Assembly (NCBI GenBank): GCA_029289095.1
Contig: JARFUG010000032.1
Location: forward strand, 1 to 35,697
Reading direction: 5' to 3'
Origin: Desulfuromonadales bacterium
Lineage (GTDB): Bacteria > Desulfobacterota > Desulfuromonadia > Desulfuromonadales > JACZKF01
DNA: 35,697 nucleotides
A model generated the notes under the pieces. That model was not told the origin of the DNA and did not search any database. It worked only from the letters and a program-made list of their open reading frames with translations. Made by a program: the position numbers and the translations under genes. Positions 14,015 through 21,452 of this stretch are shown here, piece after piece (positions within the stretch are counted from its first letter, which is position 1; every line of letters begins with the position of its first letter).

Positions 14015-16050
14015 TGAATCTTTCTACTCTCAATCCCGAACAGCGAGCCGCCGTGCAGCATACCGAAGGGCCGCTCCTTCTTCTGGCCGGAGCCGGAAGC
14101 GGCAAGACGCGGGTCATCACCTGCCGCATCGCCTACCTGCTGCGCCGCTGCGAGACGCCCCCCCAGGCCATTGTGGCGGTAACCTTCACCAACAAGGCTG
14201 CCCGCGAGATGAAGGAGCGCGTCGACGACCTCGTCGGACGCCGTCAGACCAAAGGGATGATCGTCTCCACTTTCCATTCTCTCGGGATGCGCATCCTGCG
14301 CGAAGACATCGCCAAGCTCGGCTACAAGAAGAACTTCTCCATCTACGGTGCGGCCGACCAGGCGCGCCTGGTGCGCGATCTGCTGCAGGGGATAGGCGGG
14401 GAGCGCAAGATCGATGCCGACCGGGTGCTGTGGAAGATCTCTGACGCCAAGAGCCGTCTTCTTTCTCCCGAGCAGTTCGTCCCCCGGAGCCAGGACGAAG
14501 CCGAGCTCGCCGCCGCCCAGCTCTATCCCCGCTACCAGCGAGCCCTCAAGGCGTTCAACGCCGTCGACTTCGACGACATCCTCCTGCTGAGCGTGCGGCT
14601 CCTCGATGAGCACCCCGACGTTCTCGAGCGCTACCGCGACCGGTTCCGCTACCTCATGGTCGACGAGTACCAGGACACCAACCCCGCCCAGTACCGTCTG
14701 CTGCGCCTTCTGTGCGACGGTCACCGCAACCTGTGCGTCGTGGGGGACGACGACCAGTCGATCTATGCCTGGCGCGGCGCCGACGTGCGCAACATCCTCG
14801 ATTTCGAAAAGGATTTTCCCGACGCCCGCGTTATCAAGCTCGAGCAGAACTACCGCTCCACCGGCACCATCCTTTCGGCGGCCAACGCCGTCATCCGCAA
14901 CAATACCAAGCGCAAGGAAAAGGCGCTCTGGACATCGGGAGAATCCGGCGACCTCATCGACGCCATCCTTTGCGACGACGGAGAAGACGAGGCCCGCGTC
15001 GTCGTCGAGCACATCCACGCCCTGCGCGCCCGGCACGAACTCGCCTATCGCGATTTCGCCATCCTCTACCGCACCAACGTGCAGTCGCGCGCCTTCGAGG
15101 AGCAACTGCGCTACGAGAACATCCCCTACGTCCTCATCGGCGGGCAGCAGTTCTTCGACCGCAAGGAGGTCAAGGACGTTCTGGCCTATCTTCAGGTTCT
15201 CGTCAATCCCCGCGACGAGGTCAACCTGCTTCGAATTCTCAACTATCCCAGGCGGGGGATCGGCGACACGAGCGCCGACCGCTTGATCCGCATCTCCGCC
15301 GAGCAGGAAAAGCCGCTGTGGGAGATCCTGAAAGGGGCTGGTGAAATGCCGGAGCTCGGCGAGAAGGCCCAGGATGCCATCGCCTCTTTCGTCGCCCTCA
15401 TGGAGCGCTTTCGCGAGCGCTTCCGTCGCGGCGGGCGCCTGGCCGAGAAGTGCCGGGAGCTTCTGGCCGAGCTCAAGATGGAGGACGAGATCTACCGCAA
15501 CGCCGACGACCCCGCCAAGGGGAAGCGCCGCGTCGAGAACATGGAAGAGGTCGTCAATGCCATGGCCTCCTACGAAGAGCGCGAAGAGAGCCCCACCCTG
15601 TCGGGATTTCTCGAAAAAGTCTCCCTCCTCGACCGCGATACTCCGGGGAGGGGAACCAAAGAGGAGAAGCTCGCCCAGGACGCGGTGATCCTCATGAGCC
15701 TCCACTCGAGCAAGGGGCTCGAATTCCCCTGTGTTTTCCTGGTCGGGATGGAGGAAGAATATCTCCCCCACAAGAAGTCCCTCCATGAAACTTTCGACAT
15801 CGACGAGGAGAGACGCCTGTGCTACGTGGGGATTACCCGCGCCCAGCGGATCCTCCTCCTGCTCGGCGCCGCGCGCCGCAAGAAATTCGGACGCCGGATC
15901 GAGAGGGTCCCCAGCCGATTCCTCGCAGAGATCCCGGCCGAACTTCTGCGTCACAGGAAGAGCGAAGCGCGCCCGGAACTCAGCGAAGCCGAGCAGGATA
16001 AGCTGGCCGCAGGCTTCTTCGCCGGGATGAAGGGGCTGCTTGGAGAGTGA
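14014..16050 (+). CDS. UvrD/Rep/PcrA-type ATP-dependent DNA helicase (SF1A)
   Basis: The 678-residue product starts MNLSTLNPEQRAAV, the standard Q-motif beginning of this family. An in-frame TTG extension at 13948 encodes low-complexity sequence over the heptad tract, so I take ATG 14014. Walker A is AGAGSGKT (25-32), motif Ia is TFTNKAAREMKER, Walker B is DEYQDTNPAQY (from D217), motif III is VVGDDDQSIYAWRGA, motif IV is LEQNYRST, motif V is SLHSSKGLEF, and motif VI is EERRLCYVGITRAQ. It translocates 3'-5' on single-stranded DNA and unwinds duplexes in repair or replication restart. At about 680 residues it is closer to Rep than to UvrD (about 720). Which of the three paralogues it is cannot be settled here. 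No Shine-Dalgarno is visible. Confidence 0.95.
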   Translation: MNLSTLNPEQRAAVQHTEGPLLLLAGAGSGKTRVITCRIAYLLRRCETPPQAIVAVTFTNKAAREMKERVDDLVGRRQTKGMIVSTFHSLGMRILREDIAKLGYKKNFSIYGAADQARLVRDLLQGIGGERKIDADRVLWKISDAKSRLLSPEQFVPRSQDEAELAAAQLYPRYQRALKAFNAVDFDDILLLSVRLLDEHPDVLERYRDRFRYLMVDEYQDTNPAQYRLLRLLCDGHRNLCVVGDDDQSIYAWRGADVRNILDFEKDFPDARVIKLEQNYRSTGTILSAANAVIRNNTKRKEKALWTSGESGDLIDAILCDDGEDEARVVVEHIHALRARHELAYRDFAILYRTNVQSRAFEEQLRYENIPYVLIGGQQFFDRKEVKDVLAYLQVLVNPRDEVNLLRILNYPRRGIGDTSADRLIRISAEQEKPLWEILKGAGEMPELGEKAQDAIASFVALMERFRERFRRGGRLAEKCRELLAELKMEDEIYRNADDPAKGKRRVENMEEVVNAMASYEEREESPTLSGFLEKVSLLDRDTPGRGTKEEKLAQDAVILMSLHSSKGLEFPCVFLVGMEEEYLPHKKSLHETFDIDEERRLCYVGITRAQRILLLLGAARRKKFGRRIERVPSRFLAEIPAELLRHRKSEARPELSEAEQDKLAAGFFAGMKGLLGE

Positions 16051-16135
16051 GGTGAACTCGACTTCACGCCACAGTCTCGCCGCTCCTCTGTGTGGGGCGA
16101 CTGTGCATCAGCGCAGTGAGGGTGAGCGGCATTGC

Positions 16136-16179
16136 GCTAAAATCAACGCCTTTTGGCGTACCGGATTACGTCTTTTAGC
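16136..16179 (+). terminator. Nested stem after the helicase gene
   Basis: GCTAAAA (16136-16142) pairs with TTTTAGC (16173-16179). Inside it, ACGCC (16146-16150) pairs with GGCGT (16155-16159) over a TTTT loop. It is about 86 bp past the helicase stop. It might be a terminator, although no clean T-run follows. The inner palindrome resembles CGCCATTTGGCG at 35548-35559. Confidence 0.35.
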
Positions 16180-16233
16180 TTGATTTCCCCTTCCGACTAT
16201 TCCCTTCAAGTAGCCGCCATCTTTCCTACCTGC

Positions 16234-16277
16234 GTGAATTTCTGAATAAAACTTCGAGGTTGAGAAGTTTAATTCAC
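16234..16277. promoter_or_regulatory. Inverted repeat, candidate operator or attenuator
   Basis: GAATAAAACTTC (16244-16255) and GAAGTTTAATTC (16264-16275) are inverted with one mismatch around an 8-nt spacer. GTGAATT/AATTCAC (16234-16240, 16271-16277) offers a competing outer pairing. CTTCGAGG (16252-16259) can also pair with CCTCGAA at 16303-16309. The arrangement suits either a dimeric regulator's operator or an RNA with alternative folds. Confidence 0.4.
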
Positions 16278-16436
16278 CCTGTTCATTTTTTCAGGATTTT
16301 GGGCCTCGAACTTGCTAGTGGTTGGTGAATCTTCTCCGCAAATCCCAGTGTCGATTCGTGCAGCGTCCATTTCGACTTTTACCGAATTGCACCGAATCCT
16401 GCGCAAAAAACGGGAAGAACAGATTGGTTTTTGGTA

Positions 16437-16500
16437 GGGGCGTCCGCGGCGAATAGGTCGCCGTCCAGCCCCCCCCTCTCTCACGGTGACGGGTCGTCAC
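16437..16500 (+). promoter_or_regulatory. GC-rich structured 5' leader of the decaheme gene
   Basis: GGGGC (16437-16441) pairs with GCCCC (16468-16472), enclosing CGGCGA (16447-16452) and TCGCCG (16458-16463) with a 5-nt loop. A second hairpin GTGACG-ggt-CGTCAC follows (16486-16491, 16495-16500; 3-nt loop, 6-bp stem). Both lie within 120 nt of the start codon, so they would be in the mRNA leader. It does not match the c-di-GMP-I riboswitch consensus that I know. Confidence 0.4.
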
Positions 16501-16540
16501 GGCTTTCATGTCGAGGCCCCGGAGGATCAACACCCTTTCA

Positions 16541-16546
16541 AGGAGG
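16541..16546 (+). promoter_or_regulatory. Shine-Dalgarno of the decaheme cytochrome
   Basis: AGGAGG, 10 nt ahead of ATG 16557. It decides this start over other in-frame codons. Confidence 0.8.
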
Positions 16547-16556
16547 CAAGTAAGTA

Positions 16557-18947
16557 ATGAGAGGAAGAAGTTTGCCGTACAAGTTGTTCATGGTCGGCCT
16601 GCTGGCCGGCGCGCTCGCTCTGAGCGGTTGTTCGGGCGACGATGGCTCCGCCGGTGCTCCCGGTCTGGAAGGGGCTCCTGGTGAGCCTGGTGAGCCCGGC
16701 GCACCCGGCGCACCCGGCGCTCCCGGTGCACCCGGCGCTCCCGGCGGGAGCACATCCATCGACGTTTTCGGCGCCCATGAGCGTACCCAGGTTGCCTGGA
16801 ACGTGACCGGCGTCCAGGCGACCGACACCGGTGCGGTCATCAACGTCAACATCAAGATCAACGGCGAGAACCGCAACGACTTCGACACCATCGCCCAGGT
16901 CGCCAGCTACATCCGCGGCACCAACCACGACGGCTATGGCTATGAGACTGCCAACGCCAGCGCGGCCACCCTCACAAGAGCGTCGGGCAACGGCAACTAC
17001 ACTATCACCGTCGTTCCTCCTGCGGGCTGGGGATGGACCCCCGGTACCGAGACGACCTGGCGCGTCAGGCTGAACAATCCTACCGGCTCCAGCGCTCTTA
17101 TTGTCGCCAACGCCACGGAAGATGGCGAATTCGTTCGCAATCTGGTCAGCGACCAGGCCTGCATCAACTGCCATGGCGACAACATCTTCACCGACGCCAT
17201 GGGCCTGCCCAGCAAGAACAAGAGCAACAACAACCGCCAGACCCGTTTCGAGCACATTCGCTCCTACGGCGTCGGCGCCTGCATCACCTGCCATTCGCAC
17301 CAGACCAGAGACAACCTGACCCGCTACGTTCACGGGATCCACAACAGCAGCTCCGGCCATCTGACCGGCAACTACGCCGGCAACATCACCATCAAGAACA
17401 ACTGGAACTACTCCGTCCGCTATCCCGCCTACATGGGCGACTGCTCGGCCTGCCATGACAGCCAGGAGAGACTTGACGCCGTTCTGTCCGCTCCGGTCAG
17501 CTACGAGACCTGCATGTCCTGCCACGGCGGCGCTTTTGCCAGCGCCAACAACACTCCCTGGGCCGGGTTCTCCAGCAACCTTCCCGGGAACCACCTGAGC
17601 TTCACTGCGGCAACCAACTGCGCCAACTGCCACAACGGCGAAACTGCAGGAGCAACCGTTGGCGACTACCACAGCGGCTACACCAACCGCGGTCTTGCGC
17701 AGAAGATCGCCGACGACTACTTCAAGATCGATGTCAAGGGCGTCGCCCCGACGGGAACCGCCAATCAGTTCGCCATGACCTGGGATGCCGTAAATCCCGC
17801 TACCAATGCTGTTTACAATGTGTGCGGTCCCAATACCGTGAACATCATGGGCACCGATCGCACCGTCACTTTCGCACCGATCGTTCGCCGCGCTTATTTT
17901 GAGCCGGGCGGTGACGACATCACCAACCGTGGCCTTGCCCACTCCAATGGCAACACTGGACAGGCTGGCGGAACTGGCGTCGTCAGCAATGTCTGTGATG
18001 CGACCACTGGCATCGTCACCACAACCTTCAATCTGGATGCCGGTATCGATGCCAACATTACTCGTGTGCTTGCCCTTCTCAAGCCTCAGGCCACCGTTTC
18101 AGGTCTGACCCTGCAGCAAGCTGGTCGGGTTCGCATCCCCGCCGTCTCCTACGCTTTCGATCGCGCCGACGGCAAGCACTCCCCCCGTCGCCAGCTTGTG
18201 GACAGCAACAAGTGTCTCTCCTGCCACGGCGCCGCTCTGTACAATCACGGCGCAGCGGGCGGTCGTTTCGACAACATCGATTCCTGCATCGCCTGCCACA
18301 ACCCCTCGGCGACGGATATCGGCCGTCGTCACCTCCTCTTCGACGGTATCAACGCATCCAACTCCTACGACGGCAAGGACGCAGAGTCCTTCAGCTTCGC
18401 CTACAACATGCACGCCATCCACAGTGCCGGGGCCACGAATGCCTTCTACGTGATCTATCGCAGCAACGGCATCTACGGCTACGGGGGCAAGGAAACCTCT
18501 CCGCGCAACTGGCCCAAGTACGAGGACGGCAAGATCAAGACCTATGTTGCCGCCGGAACCCAACCCTTCGGCGCAGGTCCCAACTCGACCGCCAGCCCGC
18601 CTGCTCACTACCTCAAGCAGGTCGATTATCCCCGTCCTCTGAAGGACTGCACCGCCTGCCACTTTGAAGGTGCATTCGATCTGCCGGACCAGACCAAGGC
18701 GACCGCCATCAGCATCAACGCGCCCGCCCCGGCGACTGCAAGCGCCGCTCAGAACCAGAATCTGGCCACCCTCATGGGTCCGGCTACCGCATCCTGCATG
18801 AGCTGCCATCAGTCGAATGACCGCTTCGTCCAGGCTGTCCTGCGCGACCATGCGTTCCGCAACGGATTCGCTCCTGAGGTTCTCCCCAGCGGCAAATCCG
18901 GAATTCTCGATCTTCAGAGGATCGAAACCTGCATCATCTGCCACTAA
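16557..18947 (+). CDS. OmcA/MtrC-type decaheme c-type cytochrome lipoprotein with collagen-like stalk
   Basis: The 796-residue protein has a lipoprotein signal peptide with lipobox LSGC (acylated Cys25). A collagen-like G-x-y stretch (residues 30-62, 11 triplets, mostly GAP) follows, then a beta-rich domain (about 65-200). Ten CxxCH heme sites start at residues 202, 242, 296, 319, 355, 553, 577, 698, 747 and 792. They form two pentaheme groups separated by about 200 residues without heme, as in the four-domain MtrC/OmcA fold. The last heme motif is the very C-terminus. It is predicted to be an outer-membrane, cell-surface electron carrier reducing extracellular acceptors. In such systems a porin and a periplasmic cytochrome feed electrons through the outer membrane; neither is in this window. 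The gene is monocistronic: leader of about 500 bp, strong Shine-Dalgarno, terminator 40 bp downstream. Confidence 0.93.
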   Translation: MRGRSLPYKLFMVGLLAGALALSGCSGDDGSAGAPGLEGAPGEPGEPGAPGAPGAPGAPGAPGGSTSIDVFGAHERTQVAWNVTGVQATDTGAVINVNIKINGENRNDFDTIAQVASYIRGTNHDGYGYETANASAATLTRASGNGNYTITVVPPAGWGWTPGTETTWRVRLNNPTGSSALIVANATEDGEFVRNLVSDQACINCHGDNIFTDAMGLPSKNKSNNNRQTRFEHIRSYGVGACITCHSHQTRDNLTRYVHGIHNSSSGHLTGNYAGNITIKNNWNYSVRYPAYMGDCSACHDSQERLDAVLSAPVSYETCMSCHGGAFASANNTPWAGFSSNLPGNHLSFTAATNCANCHNGETAGATVGDYHSGYTNRGLAQKIADDYFKIDVKGVAPTGTANQFAMTWDAVNPATNAVYNVCGPNTVNIMGTDRTVTFAPIVRRAYFEPGGDDITNRGLAHSNGNTGQAGGTGVVSNVCDATTGIVTTTFNLDAGIDANITRVLALLKPQATVSGLTLQQAGRVRIPAVSYAFDRADGKHSPRRQLVDSNKCLSCHGAALYNHGAAGGRFDNIDSCIACHNPSATDIGRRHLLFDGINASNSYDGKDAESFSFAYNMHAIHSAGATNAFYVIYRSNGIYGYGGKETSPRNWPKYEDGKIKTYVAAGTQPFGAGPNSTASPPAHYLKQVDYPRPLKDCTACHFEGAFDLPDQTKATAISINAPAPATASAAQNQNLATLMGPATASCMSCHQSNDRFVQAVLRDHAFRNGFAPEVLPSGKSGILDLQRIETCIICH
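16644..16742 (+). repeat. Collagen-like G-x-y coding repeat
   Basis: Eleven consecutive Gly-x-y triplets (residues 30-62 of the decaheme protein), with the last five all GAP. The underlying 9-bp DNA unit (ggcgcaccc and variants) is nearly identical from copy to copy, so the tract could vary in length by slippage. It sits immediately after the lipid anchor and would form a stalk or trimerise. Confidence 0.9.
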
Positions 18948-18986
18948 AGAGGCAGGAAAAGCCTAGATTGCAATGACCTAAAATAT

Positions 18987-19015
18987 GGCGGGCCCTTGTG
19001 GCCCGCCTTTTTTTT
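18987..19015 (+). terminator. Intrinsic terminator of the decaheme cytochrome
   Basis: GGCGGGCC (18987-18994), a 5-nt loop and GGCCCGCC (19000-19007) are followed by eight T (19008-19015). This is a textbook rho-independent terminator 40 bp after the stop. Confidence 0.95.
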
Positions 19016-19133
19016 CATCATTCTGCTTATCTGGTTTGATTCAGCTTGGGCGACCATTCGGGAATAAGGACTGGCAGGCTTGAAGCATTCTTTTTCCTGA
19101 ATAGAACGAATCTTCCGCAGATTCCAAAAATAT

Positions 19134-19256
19134 CCCCTTCCCGAGAAGGGGTAAGGTGAGGCGTATTTTCTCCCCTCCTATTTTAGGAGGGGCTGGGGGT
19201 GGTAAGGTCTTCTTGATCTCTACCACCCCCCGCCCCCCTCCTGATCCAGGAGGGGG
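19134..19256. repeat. Cluster of three G-rich palindromes, including copy 3
   Basis: Three stems occur in a row. CCCCTTC/GAAGGGG is at 19134-19151. CCCCTCCTA/TAGGAGGGG is at 19172-19192. CCCCCTCCTG/CAGGAGGGGG is at 19234-19256. The second and third are in opposite orientation: ggctgggggtggta follows the second and taccaccccccg precedes the third. So the whole 19172-19256 block can fold into one large cruciform. The third stem matches the 13573 copy. Confidence 0.85.
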
Positions 19257-19302
19257 AGAAGACCCATGCGGAAGATCAGTACTAATCGGGTTCTTTTTTC
19301 AT

Positions 19303-19395
19303 CACCAGGTCACCAAGAGCACCAAAGAAAAGATCAAAGACTCAATCTGGGTTTCTTGTGTCTTTGTGCTTTGATGCTCGATGTCTTGGTGGTGG
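19303..19395. repeat. Inverted 'caccaag' repeat
   Basis: The left arm (19303-19331; words caccaggt, caccaag, caccaaag) is complemented by the right arm (19351-19395; tttcttgtgtctttgtgctt, cttggtggtg). Intergenic repeats built from these words are common in many unrelated bacterial genomes, and their role is unknown to me. Confidence 0.65.
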
Positions 19396-19494
19396 CGTTT
19401 TGGTCACCATCAGGCTTGTCTGCGCGAAGGCGGGATTCGATGGAAAAAAAGGGGTGTGGAGGAAGGATCCGATCAGGCGTGGTCCGCTTCTGCG

Positions 19495-21378
19495 TCAGTC
19501 GATTTCAGCGGCCCTGTTGATCTGATTGAGGAGGTTGGGCGCGAGATGGGGGGCCTGGATCTGGAGGACCGACAGTTCACGTCTTGCGGATGCCAAATCG
19601 CCGCTGCGGGCATAGGCGATACCGAGATTGAGTCGCACTTCAGGATTTTCTTGCAGTCTGCTCGTCTCCCGCTCTAGAATGAGAACCGCCTCATCGGGTC
19701 GGCCGGCGCGAATCAGGGCGACACCGAGGTTGACGGCGGCATTGCTCATGCCTGATCTAAGGTTTAAAGCTCTTTGCAGCGCATCGATGGCCTCTTCGTT
19801 CATCCCCGCGAGCATGTAGGTGCGCCCCAGGTTGTGCCAGGCGTCGGCCGAGGCCGGATCGATGTTGAGAGCCCGGGCGAGGGCATTGCCGGATTCCTGG
19901 AGCATCCCCTGGTCGCTGTAGTACGTTCCCAGGTTGTACCACGGCCTGGCTTTGCCGGGCGATTTGAGCGCCGTATCTTCCCACAGGCGGATGTTGCTCC
20001 CCCAGACCTGATTGCGCTGCCAGGTGGCCGTACTGAGAGCTGCGATGAGGACGGCGCCCAGGACGATCGGTGCGCGACTTCCCGCAAGAGCAGAAACCCG
20101 CCGGGAAAGCAGAAGGAGCATCAGGGCGAAGATCGCCGAAATGCCCGCCAGAGGAAGATAGAGGCGGTGTTCGAAAATGACGTCCTCGATGGGGATGAAA
20201 CTCGATTCGACCGAGAGCGTCAGAAAAAACCACAGAATACCGAAAGAGACGAGCCGATATGCCGGGTCGAACGAACTGCGAAGGGGGGCCGGCAGAAGGA
20301 ATGAGGTGCGTGCGGAGCCGGACAGGGCAGCCGCCAGAACCGTCAGCGCCAGCAGAAGCAGGGAGGATAGGAATACCGGCGGCTCCAGAAAGCTTGTGTA
20401 AACCGGGTAGTCATAGTCGAGGTTCTGATTGACCGGAAGAACGATCAGTCGCAGATAAGTGACCAGGACCCGGAGCTGGGTGAAAAAGTAAACGAGGCGC
20501 GACATGTCGGTGCCGGCACGGAAGGGGTCATCCGTTGCTGCAGTTTCGGGCGCTGTCTCACTCGCTCCGGTCAGGATGACCGAGAGGGGGATGAGCGGAA
20601 GGGTGAGAAGGAGCGGCAGGAGGTAAAGAATCCGGCGTTTCCATGCTCCCTGAAAGAAGAAGATCTCATAGAGGAGCACGGCAAGCGGGAGGGTGAAGGC
20701 GATCTCCTTGGTCTTCATTGCCAGAAATGCGGCAAGCACCGCCCCGGCAAGGAGGGGAGCGGCTTTCCGCCACTCGCCGCCAGCGGGTTTGGCCTTGCGC
20801 TGCGCCGAGTTTCGTTTTTCGCCATGAAGTCGCGCCAGGATATAGCAGACGAAAGCGAGCAGATAGAGTAGCGTGGAAAGAGAGGTCAGTCTCTGGACGA
20901 TGTAGGTTACGGCCTGGGTCTGTACGGGGTGGGCGACGAAGAACAGAGCGGAAAGGAGCGCCGCCGCGGGCGCTTGCGACCCCAAGCGGCTTTGTTCCAG
21001 TACGGGGGTGCGGAAGGTAAGGAGCACCAGAAGGTAAACCAGCAGGGCTGCTGCGAGATGGATAATCAGATTGAGCAGGTGGTAACCGGTGACGCTGAAA
21101 CCCCCGAAATGATAGTTTAAGGCAAAGGTGAAATAGCCGAACCAGCGGCGTGGGTGGGATTCGAACCCTTCTCCGCCGGGCGCATAGCTGGCGAGGTCCT
21201 GGATCGCCGGGTTGCGGACGATGGACGTGTAGTCATCAAGAACGAAAGGGGCCTGAAAAGTGTTGGAGTAAATCAGGGCGCCGAGGATGAGAATGAGCAA
21301 TCCATGCCAGAGCGGCGTTAGTATTCTGGAGTCCGTCATCTGTTTTTCGTTGGGGAAAGGTTTACGTTCGGCCGCCAT
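19495..21378 (-). CDS. TMTC-like GT-C membrane protein with C-terminal TPRs
   Basis: I choose ATG 21378 because GGAGG lies 5 nt upstream; a longer frame to 21435 has no ribosome binding site. The product is 627 residues. After a first membrane helix (about 25-38) comes the acidic pair D48-D49 in APFVLDDYTSIVRNP. Next are the GYFTFALNYHFGG...YHLLNLIIHL loop and about ten membrane helices. At least four tetratricopeptide repeats occupy the last 150 residues (ending ...LLNQINRAAEID). This layout matches bacterial relatives of the TMTC proteins, GT-C-fold enzymes that transfer sugar, often mannose, from a polyprenyl-phosphate donor to protein outside the membrane. It is divergent from the polysaccharide operon and shares its 74-bp promoter region. 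Protein glycosylation using polyprenyl-phosphate sugar (compare the DUF2304-GT2 gene) is a reasonable guess. Confidence 0.85.
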   Translation of the reverse strand: MAAERKPFPNEKQMTDSRILTPLWHGLLILILGALIYSNTFQAPFVLDDYTSIVRNPAIQDLASYAPGGEGFESHPRRWFGYFTFALNYHFGGFSVTGYHLLNLIIHLAAALLVYLLVLLTFRTPVLEQSRLGSQAPAAALLSALFFVAHPVQTQAVTYIVQRLTSLSTLLYLLAFVCYILARLHGEKRNSAQRKAKPAGGEWRKAAPLLAGAVLAAFLAMKTKEIAFTLPLAVLLYEIFFFQGAWKRRILYLLPLLLTLPLIPLSVILTGASETAPETAATDDPFRAGTDMSRLVYFFTQLRVLVTYLRLIVLPVNQNLDYDYPVYTSFLEPPVFLSSLLLLALTVLAAALSGSARTSFLLPAPLRSSFDPAYRLVSFGILWFFLTLSVESSFIPIEDVIFEHRLYLPLAGISAIFALMLLLLSRRVSALAGSRAPIVLGAVLIAALSTATWQRNQVWGSNIRLWEDTALKSPGKARPWYNLGTYYSDQGMLQESGNALARALNIDPASADAWHNLGRTYMLAGMNEEAIDALQRALNLRSGMSNAAVNLGVALIRAGRPDEAVLILERETSRLQENPEVRLNLGIAYARSGDLASARRELSVLQIQAPHLAPNLLNQINRAAEID

Positions 21379-21452
21379 CATAGCCTCCGGCGGGCCGCAG
21401 GGTAAAGGGATTTGAGCCTGTTTTGTTTTTTCCATGCAATGAAGCGTGAACT

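Larger units (their letters stand above)
16051..16556 (+). other. 506-bp leader upstream of the decaheme cytochrome
   Basis: No credible gene lies here. It contains, in order, a nested stem at 16136-16179, a near-perfect 12-8-12 inverted repeat at 16244-16275 and a GC-rich two-hairpin block at 16437-16500. A Shine-Dalgarno AGGAGG lies at 16541-16546. It is AT-richer than its flanking genes up to about 16430. Regulatory content for the cytochrome is the simplest reading. Confidence 0.6.
19016..19494. other. Repeat-rich spacer without a gene
   Basis: About 480 bp hold no ORF I believe. The content is the palindrome cluster at 19134-19256 and the inverted C-A-C-C-A-type repeat at 19303-19395, both listed separately. 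Confidence 0.7.

Noticed and set aside
13975-15954. 659-codon open frame on the minus strand opposite the helicase
   Set aside because: The plus-strand helicase has every family motif. The antisense frame is Val/Gly/Asp-rich with no motif, as expected opposite GC-rich codons.
16244-16500. c-di-GMP (GEMM-I) riboswitch before a cytochrome gene
   Set aside because: Common before Geobacter cytochromes, but I could not find the conserved GEMM core sequences in any of the three leaders.
16527-17942. 471-codon minus-strand frame opposite the decaheme gene (and another at 18099-18944)
   Set aside because: Low-complexity Ala/Val/Gly composition; it mirrors the heme and collagen-like codons and has no start signal.
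16557-19494. mtrCAB-like operon
   Set aside because: No MtrA-type periplasmic cytochrome or MtrB-type porin gene follows; a terminator closes the transcript at 19015.
19303-19520. Short plus-strand ORFs in the repeat region
   Set aside because: They are built from the inverted 'caccaag' repeat and lack ribosome binding sites or recognisable products.
21379-21435. Longer start for the GT-C/TPR protein
   Set aside because: No Shine-Dalgarno at 21435, whereas GGAGG precedes 21378. The extra residues are not part of the membrane fold.
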